A model generated the notes under the pieces. The model was not told the DNA's origin. It saw nothing but the letters and a program-made list of their open reading frames with translations, and did no database searches. The translations under genes and the position numbers were made by a program. Shown piece by piece: positions 36,037 to 46,800 of a stretch of DNA of 64,000 nt (position 1 is the stretch's first letter; each line of letters begins with the position of its first letter). Source of the DNA: Lunularia cruciata (taxonomy: Eukaryota > Streptophyta > Marchantiopsida > Lunulariales > Lunulariaceae); NCBI GenBank assembly GCA_948567375.1, contig OX419755.1, forward strand, positions 38,011,001 through 38,075,000, read 5' to 3'.

Positions 36037-38708
36037 TGTAAAAGATCATGGAGAGAAATAGGAGAATGGAAAATCACAGTGGGACTCTCAAATGAGGAAG
36101 AATCCAAATGCCTAGCATGAGCTTGGACCTTGGTATTTATAGGAAATATACAAGGCTCTTAGGAAGTTCCCAAGGGAGCTTCCTATTAGAAATCACCTTC
36201 TTGAAGTGCAAGCTAAGCTAACCGAGAAGCTTCCAAAGATGCTTCCTCTTAGGAGCCACCTACTTGACATGCAAGCTAAGCTAGCAAGGAAGCTTCCTCC
36301 TAAAAGCTACCTACTTGGCATACATGTTACTTGATATTTGGAAGGTCCCAAGAAGTTTCCTAGATGCTTTTAGAATATTTGTAGACTTGCTTAATTTGGC
36401 ATATTTGATAGCTTGTTAGCTTCTACTAACTCATCTACTAGCTCCATGTTAAATATTCCCCCACCACTAGTTGATAACATCTTCATTGCCATGGATGTTC
36501 AAACTCCTAGATGGCAGTTTGTGCATTATAGAGATGAGAAAGAGGCTCTTATGTGGCATCATGAAGGCGATACCTTTTCCAAAGAACTTTGTGCTCAATG
36601 TGTCATTGGTGGCCATGTTGGACTTTACAACATGTAAGGATATGATCAACTTCATACTTGTCATGATCATTGATAGGGACGGGAAGAGGAGGGAGTTGGA
36701 CACAAGTCAAAAAGAAAGATGGATTAGAAAAAGAGAGTTTCAACTTTGAGACATGAAAGATAGGATGGATCTACATATGGAGTATCATGCCCCTCCCACT
36801 TAACATTTAAGCCAAGGTAGACCTAGAATGACATCACAATGTAGAGGTGCTATTATACACATCATACATTCCAAATACTCTTTCTTAATCTTGAATATAA
36901 TAGGATTTGAGGGATAAAATGTATAACCTTTTCTATTATTTACTATCATCAATCTACTTCTAAGTACTAGCTTGATAGGAAAACATAATTTATTTGCTAA
37001 TTGTATGGATATGAAATTCTTTGAACTCCTAAAATCAACCAAAATTCTACAACCATGATAAGATATCATATACCTTGCAAATGAGTTAACTTGCAAAGGT
37101 TAAGCCTTCACACCCATTGGAACTAATCAATTCTCCAATGGAGTGCAAAGTTTCTCCTACTAGGGTTCTTTGTTTCTTTGATCATCACACTCAACAAACT
37201 CCATTTGGGCAATTTGTTGGGATTGTTCATTCTTGAGTGGTCATTCAACAATGTGATATCCAATTTATCAATAGTAAAAGAAACCATCATTTTGTTATAA
37301 TTTCTTTATATCTATAGTGCTCAATGGTCTCTATTAGAGAGCATTAATCTCCATTAGTGCTAGCTCCTCCATCCATGTGTAGTATTTTGGGAGGTTTTGT
37401 GAAGGTTGAGGTCAAGACCAAGTTGTGGCAACCAAGGAATCAAATTGCTTAAAGCTCCCTCTAAGTTTTTGGGCGTGTGCATGGTCACTTCAAATTTGGT
37501 ATGTGACTTCAAGCCCCTTACAAATTCATCTAAAGCTTCATTTTCTAGTATCTCTAAAATTTACATTATGGTGTTCTAAAATTGAGTAATATAGCTCTTC
37601 ATAAAATGAATTTGCTTTAATTCTACCAATCTATCTTTTGTGGTTTGTATATCATTTATAGCTTAGAATCTCCCAATTATTACACTTTTGAATTCTTCAC
37701 ATGTCAAGATTTGTGCAAAAATTACCATTTAGCTTACTCCACACAAAATCACTACCATAGATTTACCACTCTTATCCAATTTGCTAGAGGTCAAGAAAAT
37801 CTATCTTTATTCATCTTGAAGATTTATAGCTTCAAAATAACATTTGCAATCAAACACAAAATTCTCAATTTTACTTGAGAGATTCTTACTTTCATACATT
37901 GGGCTTCCAAAAATGGATTTACTCTTATCCTTCTCAAAATGGTTCTCTCTCTCTACATGCTCTTGTCATTGGTAATATCTTTCTTCCAATAATCAAATAA
38001 TGTGCTCAATTTATCATTGCCATGGCTACTTCTCTATCAATCCATCTATTATTATCTAAATTAACACAAAATGCAACACATCCACCACTCTCCATAAGTT
38101 GCAATTAGAAGTATCAATGGTTCATTAGACAAGGTGATTGTATTTATAAAATTTTATCCAAAGTGTGAAATGATGAATTGTATGAAATGATGCTTAATTA
38201 ATACATAGACAAAAAATCAAATGGTTTGGAGGATATGGATTTGGGGTCTATAAACTACACCAATCCCATTCTTGCTCTAATAGCAATGTAAAAGACCAAA
38301 AAGAAATAAGAGAATGGAAGATTGGAGTGGAAGATCATATTAGTACTCTCAAATGAGGGAAATTCTAAATGCCTAGCATGAACGTAGGCTTTGGTATTTA
38401 TAAGAAACATATAAGGCTCTTGGGAAATTCCCAAGGAAGCTTCCTATTAGAAGCAATCTTCTTGAAGTGCAAGCTAAGCCAATTGGTAAGCTTCCTCCTA
38501 TGAGCCACCTACTTGTCATGCAAGCTAAGCTAGCCAAGAAGCTTCCTCCTAGAAGCTACAAACTTGGCATAGACATTATTCAATTCTTGGAAGGTACAAA
38601 TAAGTAATCTAAATGCTTCTAGATAATTCTTAGATTGCTTGGCTAATTTGAACTATTTGCTAACTTGTTAACCTCTACTAACTTGTTTGCTAACTCCATA
38701 TTGTTACA
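36037..38708 (-). mobile_element. Pol-deleted chromovirus (LTRs, gag, protease and chromodomain remnant only)
   Basis: LTRs are at 36037-36453 (3') and 38287-38708 (5'). The primer site (plus TGCTCTAATAGCAA, 38273-38286) abuts the 5' LTR. Inside, on the minus strand, are a gag-like region (38.27-37.1 kb), the protease (36800-37096: CRILVDFRSSKNFISIQLA) and then directly the C-terminal chromodomain remnant (36.47-36.78 kb). The RT, RNase H and integrase (about 3 kb in the 57.5-63.2 kb copy, near 58.27-61.23 kb) are absent, with the junction near 36781. Flanking 5-mers CTCAA and ACCAA agree at three bases only. It is a non-autonomous derivative. Confidence 0.75.
36800..37096 (-). pseudogene. 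Retropepsin-like protease domain of the pol-deleted element
   Basis: The 98-codon minus frame contains CRILVDFRSSKNFIS, where the catalytic DSG/DTG triad reads DFR, then YLECMMCIIAPLHCDVILGLPWL. The ILGxxWL block is the second landmark of Ty3-type retropepsins. Loss of the Ser-Gly after the Asp means it cannot be active. It joins the chromodomain remnant just downstream because the rest of pol is missing. Confidence 0.7.
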
Positions 38709-39231
38709 ACCAAATACATTAGAAGTAGGAAAATAGATTTCTTGCTATGGCATTGGAACTTATCAAATTCTTCCATGTTGGAAGAAATTTAGAACAATGA
38801 AAATACAAGTAATAAACTTTTGAGACACAATCCTACTTTTTGGACAAAAAGTCACTAGTTACAGATGTTGGGACATGAAACCTTACCATTAAAAGAGATG
38901 TTTATAGATACTCCTCATGGTCTTCCTAATCAAAAACTAAAGACCAACATAGACATCTCATTTGATGAAACACAAATTACTAATGTCTATTGAGTGGACT
39001 CTCTCAAAGGTCCTATTTGTTGAGTCATCAACAAGACTATCATGAAGTTGTTCAAATCTAAACAAACAACTTATGTCAACTTGAACCAAGCCATCTTCTT
39101 TCAATTCCTTCACAAGAGAAACCAATAATTTTTACACAAATGGTTTGTGATCAAATAGCTAAATTAGTATAGGAAATGAAGGAGCAAGGAGCTACAATCA
39201 TGTTGATACTAGTAGTTCACTCTACTTAGGC

Positions 39232-41040
39232 ATGAACCTCCTTACAAAGGAGGAGAGGAAGAAATACATGAGTCTCTTTCATCGCTCAAACCCAAATTCA
39301 AAGCAAGAAATAAAGAAATACCAGTTGGCGGATGAGAAGTATGCAAGCTCCAACAAGTTCATGCTAGTGGAGAAATCATACAACATGATGAACTCTTGGA
39401 AAAAGACAATGTGTCCCAAATTTTAGGCCTCTAAGAAGCATAAATAAACCACCCAAGTGATAGATATATCATAAAGTGAAAGTGGAAGTAGGGGGCAAAT
39501 GAAGAAGAAGAAGGAAATAAAGGTAACAAGGATCTAAACAAAGCAGGTAATTCCTTATAAAAATACCTTGGATTGTGGGAAATTCATCTCCAAGAATAAT
39601 GATAGATTGAGAAATGACAACTTGTTCACTCATATTTCATCACCAATCAAGGATAATGAGGTGGACATTGAGGGCCAAAATAACAAAGTCCAATCATCTC
39701 AATCAGCCAATGAAGATAAGAATGGAGGTAACTCTCTTGTAAAGGAGAATGATGGTGGAAGAGGACAAAAACCCTATCTTCCCCTTGATAAGGACACCAA
39801 AGAAAGTAGCCACCTTCATGGACTTTGTCTTAGGTATTATTGACAAAAAATTGTGACAAGGAGGAAGTCACATGATAAGACACATACAAAGGAGCCAAAC
39901 CATGCTAAAAAGCCACACAATTTGGATAAGAAATCACTTACAAAAGAAGAGGTCCTTAAAATGAAGGAAGAGTTCATAAGAGTGCAACTACAAGACAAGA
40001 AGGAAGATATAGGTGTAGTTGAGAATGAAACCACAATACACAAGGAGATGGAGAAGGATCATAAGGATTAGCCTACAAGCTCATCTCTAGTAAATGAAGC
40101 AAGGGAAAATACAAATAGTATAATGGAGGACCTCCTCCATAAGCTGCAGCAGAATGGCAAATCACTCTCATGGCTAATGATGGTATATATTATCAACATG
40201 GTTGCTTTGACAATGGAGGTCCTATAGGAATACCTACCATTATATTGTGAGCTAGACAACATCATCATAGATCCAACAACACTCATAGGGCACTTCATCT
40301 ATCTTGCGCAAACAAGTATGAAAGTAAGGCCTTACTTTGTAGTGAGATAAAAAATGTCAAACAAAAGCTTGCTAGAGAGGAAATATCATTCTCATAAGAA
40401 AGATTGTTTATTGGAAAAGTACCAGGAGGACCAGCTTACATGAGAGTGTATACTACAATAATTGAAGGCCTGCATTGACACTCTAAGGAACAAAGTTATA
40501 CAACAAAAAACCAAACATGACAAGCAACTTTATGCATAAGACAAGGAGGTAATATCCTTACAAATGGAGATAGACTAAGCCCATGCCAAGATAAAATTAG
40601 TGGAAGCCCATTATAAGAAACTCAAGGTTATCATTGAACTTTTTATTTAGGAGCTTACAACAAGCCTTGGGCATTGGAACAGAATGTAAGACAAGCTAAA
40701 AGTAAAGGTTTGTGACAAAGTGATAGTAGAGCTCCAAGTGAACAAACAAACTTGGAAAACAAATAGATAGAGCTACTTGCAACAATAGGGCATACATCAA
40801 CTCAACTCTTGGACCAACTAGAGAAAATAGCCAACAAAAACCTACAACTTATGAAGTAGAGAATGCTTCCAATGCATCTCATAGTTAGGAAAGGATGGAC
40901 CTTGTATTCATAGCTCAAGGATCTTTGTACATGTACATACTTAATAGACCTTAGTTTGGACACAATCCAATGTAGACACCTACAAGATAAAATAATAGTA
41001 AGGACACAAGGTTGATGTGGCCATTCCACATGAGCCATGC
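39232..41040 (+). pseudogene. Decayed Lys/Glu-rich reading frame with coiled-coil tail, family unknown
   Basis: Three open segments in the same frame (39232-39426, 39568-39843, 39853-40071) and the sequence after them can be read as one broken frame. The first part is basic (LLTKEERKKYMSLFHRSNPN), the middle Ser/Asn/Glu-rich (NKVQSSQSANEDKNGG), then KKSLTKEEVLKMKEEFI. After more stops come coiled-coil stretches (KACIDTLRNKVIQQKTKHDK, near 40460-40520). Keeping one frame over about 1.3 kb argues for a former gene and against chance. It may be an ORF of an unidentified transposon. I do not recognise a domain. Confidence 0.4.
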
Positions 41041-41969
41041 CTATTAAAGATTAGATTAAATAAGATAAGATAGGTTTAGTGAATTGTTGATGAAATTAGA
41101 AGATTTCCAAGACATTGTAGCCATTGGATCTCTTTAGAACCTTTGTAGGACATATATAAAAGAATTTGGCCCAATTTTTGCCGGGTTCATGTGGTGCATC
41201 CTTCTTTTGTGTTAAATGAAGTTTTTTTTATACCATCAAGACCTTGGAGTTAGTGTATATGTACTTTTCTATGATTTGTATGAATTGGTGGTTGCATGCT
41301 TAATTGGGTAGACATGAGGAATCTTGAATTATGAGCAAAAGCACTTGAGTGAAGCAAACTCACTTATGTGGGACTAGATTATTTACCTGTAGGTGGCTTA
41401 AAAGAAGTAAGAGATCATCCAATGATGTGCTATCCCAAGACTAGCATTGTATAGAAGCCCTAGATCAAGAGATTAAGTAGCATGATCTATCTTGGACTCT
41501 TGTGGAGTTGTGCCTTTTGAGAAGGGTGGAACACTACTTCACGCTTGTAGTCATCAATGTGATTGGATCCTTTGAGGAGCCTACTCCTTCTTCCTATGTG
41601 CATATTAGGCTACTACTTGTAGGACTTTGTAGTACTACTAAACTTGTACAACCCCGCACTATGTGAGGAGAATGAGAACTATAAGAGCATATACAAGTAT
41701 CTCCATAATATCACCCAAAATTTGGTTGTACCAAAGAAGAAGGCATTGCAACTTGGAAGAGAAGTGATCTTTGTAATGAATGAACCATCAAATTCAAGAA
41801 TCATTTGCATTAGATTTATATTGAGCATGATTTATCTTTTTGTTGGGCACTAGATATGATGATATTACTCTCTCTTAGGAATGAATCTGCCCAAGAGCTT
41901 AAATAAAAAATAGTAGATGATCATCATTGTGACATTTTACCTTGTGTTTTTGTCATCTCCAACTCGTAT
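41041..41969. other. Unassigned; possible old LTR-like segment
   Basis: A TATA-like box ACATATATAAAAG (about 41149-41161) is followed by pyrimidine-rich sequence, as in plant LTR promoters. No partner copy was found in the window. It ends where the older chromovirus integrase fragment starts. Confidence 0.25.
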
Positions 41970-42246
41970 CCTTGTGAGATTAATCAATTCTTACCAAAAT
42001 ATTATGGATTTGAACGACACTTGGTTGTTACAATATTCCAATCTTGTGAGAGCTACTTATGCAACAACATAGGTAGCCAAAAGCTACATTAACTACTTCA
42101 ACACTACCAATTTCATCTTCTCAATGGAAATATGTGAGCTTAAATCTCATCACATCCTTACTGAAGATGGACCAAGGCCATACAACAATTTAAGTGTTTG
42201 TTGATAAGCTTAACAAGCATATTCATTTGGCACCTACCATAGATAT
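41970..42246 (+). mobile_element. Older chromovirus, left part (integrase), split by the young element
   Basis: It aligns to young-element positions about 46220-46480 (zinc-binding end and start of the integrase core): CTTGTGAGAGC matches the CESC block and GTGAGCTTAAATCTCATCACATCCTTA matches LDLITSL. The sequence breaks at CACCTACCATAGATAT. The continuation of the same integrase (GTAGATATTCTAACATTGG...) is found directly after the young element at 47894. The element's 5' half is missing upstream of about 41970. Confidence 0.75.
42242..42246 (+). repeat. Target-site duplication, left
   Basis: GATAT precedes the 5' LTR. AATAT (47889-47893) follows the 3' LTR; four of five bases agree. Confidence 0.75.
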
Positions 42247-42316
42247 GGTAACAATATGGAGTTTAGTGACGAAGTTAGTCGGGCTTACGAAGTAGAGAAT
42301 AAGACAAAATAGCCTA

Positions 42317-42329
42317 GAATATTCTAGAA
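42317..42329 (+). promoter_or_regulatory. Three-unit heat-shock-element match in the LTR
   Basis: GAAtaTTCtaGAA is a perfect alternating nGAAn array, the binding pattern of heat-shock factors. It lies about 230 bp upstream of the TATA box. The identical site is in the 3' LTR at 47536-47548. The function is inferred from the motif only. Confidence 0.55.
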
Positions 42330-42390
42330 GCATCTAAGAAGCTTCTTAGGAAGCTTCCCAACTAGTTAACTTGCGCCCTAAGCAGGTAGC

Positions 42391-42417
42391 TTCTAGAAGG
42401 AAGCTTCTAGAAGCTTC
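42391..42417 (+). promoter_or_regulatory. Multi-unit heat-shock-element match in the LTR
   Basis: TTCtaGAA is followed, after one base, by GAAgcTTCtaGAAgcTTC (42400-42417), four contiguous units with correct 2-bp spacing. The same array is in the 3' LTR at 47619-47636 and in the inverted element's LTR at 57770-57787. It lies about 140 bp upstream of the TATA box. Confidence 0.6.
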
Positions 42418-42557
42418 TAACTAGCTTAGCTTGCACGCCAAGTAGGCGGCTTCTAGAAGGAAGCTTCTTGAGAAGCTTCCTAGTTAACTTGGCTTGCACT
42501 CCAAGAAAGTGGCTCAAGGAAACTTCTTGAGAAGCTTCAAGGGTCTTGTATGCTACC

Positions 42558-42565
42558 TATAAATA
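42558..42565 (+). promoter_or_regulatory. TATA box of the LTR promoter
   Basis: TATAAATA within CTACCTATAAATACCAAGG, conserved as TATAAATACCAA in nearly all LTR copies of the family, including strongly decayed ones (49151, 52482, 63692). It is placed as expected for the U3/R border. Confidence 0.75.
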
Positions 42566-42670
42566 CCAAGGCCGAAGCTCATGCTAGGCATTTGGAGTTT
42601 TCCCTCATTCAAGTGTCCCAATGTGAGCTTCCATTCTCCTACTTCTCTCCTCGGTTTTGGTCTTTTACAT

Positions 42671-42682
42671 TGGTATTAGAGC
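42671..42682 (+). other. Primer-binding site for initiator tRNA-Met
   Basis: TGGTATTAGAGC lies one base after the 5' LTR. It matches the common plant site TGGTATCAGAGC with one difference, consistent with priming by initiator methionine tRNA. Confidence 0.85.
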
Positions 42683-42939
42683 AGGAATGGGATGGATGGA
42701 ATTTATGGACCACCAAATCCACTTCCGCCAAACCATTGGGACTTTCGTGTCCAGATATTACCAAAGCATCATTTCACACAATTCATCACCTCAGCTTTGG
42801 GCAGGATTTTCTACATATGATCACCGTGTCAGAGGAACCCTTGATACTTCCAGTTGTAACTTATGGAGAACGGTGGACGTGTTGTATCTACGTGTTAATC
42901 AACTAGATAAATTGTAGGTAGTGGAATAGAGTAGTAGCA

Positions 42940-43821
42940 ATGGCGGCAATACCGGATGTTATCCTTGCAATGCAACAACAAATCGAGCATCTTACTTGAT
43001 TGTTGGATGAACGAGACCAGCAACGACAAGAACAGATAGATAGAGCGCCAGTTCGAGATGGAGAAGATCGCATTTGATTTCCGAAACCCAAGGTGTTTGA
43101 AGGCAAGAATCTTCCAGGCACAGTGGAGAATTTTTTGTTTGACTGTGAACGTTACTTTGAAGCCACCAATCTTCAAGACGAGCGGAAACAAATTTTCTTG
43201 GCTTCTAGCCAACTGGATGGAGTGGCAAAACTTTGGTGGCGATTCCAAGTAGAAAGAGCTGAACTACAAATTGTTACACCAATTTTTACATGGGCAGAAT
43301 TCAAGGATGCAATACTTGGTTGATTTCAGACTATAAATGCCACCCGAGCTGCACAAGATAAATTGGCGGAGTTGAGGCAGATTGGCTCAATGAGAAGCTA
43401 CATCACACAATTTCAGAACATCATCATGCAAATTCCAGATATCCAAGAAGGTGAAGTTTTGGATCGATTTGTGCGAGGATTGAAGTCACGAACCAGATTG
43501 GAGGTGACCATGCAAGAGCCACAGAATGTAGAACAAGCCATGCAATTGGCTGAGCGTTTTGATTCCTTAGTTGCAACAACTTGGTCTCGACCTCGACCTA
43601 CACAAAACCCACCAGTACCACGAGTGGAAGAACCGGTACCAATGGAGATTGATGCTATCCAACGAAGACCACTTGGCATAGCAGATAGAGAAAGATTACG
43701 ACAAAATGGAGGTTGTTTTTATTGTCGCCAGTTGGGGCATCGCATTGCTGAATGTCCACTCAAGAATGGACGACCTCAACAAGTTGCCCAAGTGGAGGTT
43801 GTGGAGCGGAATGATCAGTGA
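42940..43821 (+). pseudogene. gag: gag of the young chromovirus (interrupted)
   Basis: The capsid/nucleocapsid frame starts at ATG 42940. Readable blocks: FEGKNLPGTVENFLFDCERY, AKLWWRFQVE, RSYITQFQNIIMQIPDI (retrotransposon gag domain) and a CCHC knuckle CFYCRQLGHRIAEC near 43713-43756. TGA codons interrupt at 42997, 43075 and 43321, and the frame closes with TGA at 43819. In the inverted copy the first three positions are sense codons (Arg, Arg, Trp) and the last is Arg, so these stops are later changes of C-to-T or G-to-A type. The pol frame begins one base back (-1) around 43818. Confidence 0.9.
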
Positions 43822-46800
43822 AACGAGGAATCCCAGTAGGAGATTTTGAGCCGCCTACTGGGAGCTTGATTAGTTCCAATGGGATTGAAGGCTCGACCTA
43901 TGCAAGTTTGCTTCACTTGCAAGGTATGATATCTAATCGGGGTTGTAGAATTTTGGTTGATTCTGGAAGTTCAAAGAATTGCATGTCTATGCAAGTAGCA
44001 AAGGAATTGGGTATTCCTATCAAGCCAGTGATTGGAAGTAGTTTGATGATGGCGGATGGTAGAAAGGGTTCTGCATTCCGCACCTTGCATCCTGTTACCT
44101 TCAAGATTGGGAAGGAGTATTTGGAGTGTATGAGGTTTGTAGTGGCACCTCTACACTATGATATCATTCTGGGTCTACCTTGGCTTGAATGTCATAAGGT
44201 TCAATTTGATTGGACCCGACACCAAATTCAAGTACAACACCAGAGTAGGAATTTCCGATTAGGTTGTCTGGCACCTCTGAGTGAGACACCTAAGAATAGT
44301 CAGTCCCAAGATGGGAAGTTTGTCGAGAAGGTAGCCATAGAGCGAATCTGGAAGGGAGATGAGTCCCAAGATGGGAAGTTTGCCATGAAGGCAACCATGG
44401 AGCAAGCTCGGAAGAGAGATGAGTCCCTAGAAGGAAAGTTTGTTAATGAAGCAGCCATAGAGCAAGCTTTAGAGGAAGATAAGTTTGTATTCACAGTGTG
44501 GATCAAGCCGATTGCACAAGAACAATCTGAGGAGGGCCAAGTGCCGCATCAAGCGACGGTTGATCGGATAGTTCAAGAGTTTGCAGATGTGTTTCCGGAT
44601 GATCTGCCAAAGGGATTACCCTCTGATTGAGGTATGCCCTTCAAGATCGAGTTATTGCCCGGGAGTACTCCAGTGAGTAGACCAATCTATCGGCTCTCAC
44701 CAAAGGAGTTAGAGGAGTTACGAACAACACTTACAGAGTTGTTGGAGAAGGATTTCATACAACATAGTACCTCTCCTTGGGGAGCACCGGTACTATTTGT
44801 TCCAAAGAAGGATGGAGGACTTTGTTTCTGTATTGATTACCGTGGGCTCAATAAGCAAACCGTGAAGAATGCATATCCCTTGCCTCGGATCGATGACTTG
44901 CTTGATCAATTAAGTGGAGCACAATACTTTTCCAAGCTAGATCTTTGTAGCGGCTATTGGCAAATTCCTATTGAAGGAGAGGACGTGAAAAAGACTGCCT
45001 TTCATACAAGGTATGGACATTTTGAGTGGAGAGTTCTACCTTTCGGACTCACTAATGCTCCAGCAGTCTTCATGGATCAGATGCATCGGGTGTTGGAGGG
45101 GCTATTGGATCAGTCTGTGGTAGTGTTCTTAGATGATATCTTAATCTATAGTAGGACAGAGGCAGAACACATGAATCATGTGCGAGAAGTCCTAAGACGA
45201 CTACGATAGTGGAAATTTTACTGCAAAAAGTCAAAGTGTGCTTTTTGGCAAAAGGAGGTTACCTTCTTGGGTCATAAGATCTCATCAGAGGGGATCAAGA
45301 TGGAAGAAGAGAAGATCAAGGCAATTACTGATTGGCCTACCCCAAAGGATGTTACCGAAGTACGAGCGTTCAACGGATTGGCCAGTTTTTACCGACGGTT
45401 CATCCACTATTATGCTCACGTGGCTGCACCATTGACTGACCTCTTGGGAAAGAACTCGAGCTTCCAATGGACCACCAAGCATGAAGAAGCATTCCAAAAG
45501 TTAAAGCATATGGTGTCTTCAAGACCCATTCTTCAACCATATGATCCTCAACTACCTTGTGTGGTTGATTTTGATGCTTCTAACTTTGCAATTGGAGTTG
45601 TGTTGCAATAAGAATTTCTAGATGGACTACATCCTATTGCCTTTGTGTCTTGCCGACTAAATACAGCTGAAAGAAATTACTCTGCTCGAGATCAGGAACA
45701 ACTTGCAATGGTATATGCCACCAAGGTATGGAGGCATTATCTCTTGGGGAAACAAGTGATCATGCGAACTGATCACAAGCCATTGTTGCAGACCTTACAC
45801 CTAGAGCACATGAAGAGTCGACATCATCGATGGGAAGAGCAACTCCAATTATTTGACATCAAACTTGAGTCCAAACCAGGTCGGTTCCATGTCATCCCTG
45901 ATGCTCTATCACGACGACCTGATTTGAAGTCTCTTCCTCTCATCACGGCAGCAATTACGACGGTGTCAATTGATCCCAAGATTCATAATGAGTTTCGATT
46001 AGCCCTACAGCAAGATCCCTTCTTCCAAATGGTACACTGTTGTCTAACAGCACGCGACAAGGAGTACAACACCTTCTCCTTCAAGGAAGGCCTTTTATTC
46101 CATGCAGACCAGATCTATGTTCCAACCAAAGGTGATCTTCGACTTGTGCGCCTTCAAGAAGCCCATGATTTACCAATAGCTGGTCACATGGGAGTGGACA
46201 AGACCTTGGGCACCCTCCAACGCCAATGGTGGTGGCCCAACATGACACGAGATGTTCGAGACTTTGTCCGATCATGTGAGAGTTGCCAACGGAACAAGGC
46301 CAGCAACCAGAAGCCGAGTGGACTCCTTCAACCACTCGCCATTCCATCCGCTTGTTGGGAGCATGTGAGCTTGGATCTCATCACATCCTTGCCAAAGACA
46401 AAACAAGGACACACCGCAATTGTGGTGTTTGTGGATAAGCTTAGTAAGCAAATCCACTTGGCACCAACCTGTGATACCGTGGATGCTCCAACCTTAGCGC
46501 AAATCTACTTCAACAATGTCTTCAAGCATCATGGGATGCCACGTGTACTCATCTCCGACCGTGATCCTTGATTTACCGGGAAGTTTTGGCAAGCACTCTT
46601 CCAGATACTCGGCACCAAGCTTGCTTTGTCCACGGCCTATCATCCTCAAACTGATGGACAAACCGAACGCGTCAATCGTACATTGGAGGATATGTTGCGG
46701 GCCTTTGTCAATGTCCACCATACCAATTGGGATGAATGTCTTGCAGCTGCAGAATTTGCCTACAACAATTCCAAACAGGCAAGCACTGGATTTTCTCCCT

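Larger units (their letters stand above)
42247..42669 (+). repeat. 5' LTR of the young chromovirus
   Basis: 423 bp, starting GGTAACAATATGG (the 3' copy starts TGTAACAATATGG) and ending CTTTTACA. It contains clusters of AAGCTTC/TTCTAGAAG inverted units between about 42317 and 42530, a TATA box TATAAATA at 42558-42565, and the likely transcription start shortly after. It matches all other LTRs of this family in the window. Confidence 0.95.

Noticed and set aside
42300-42540. AAGCTTC repeats as a CRISPR-like or satellite array
   Set aside because: The units are short, irregularly spaced inverted motifs within an LTR and recur at the same positions in every LTR copy. They are promoter structure, not an array with spacers.
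42550-42906. 118-codon frame running from the 5' LTR into the leader
   Set aside because: It crosses the LTR border and primer site and repeats at the 3' LTR (47769) with a different continuation. It is chance coding through U3/R/U5.
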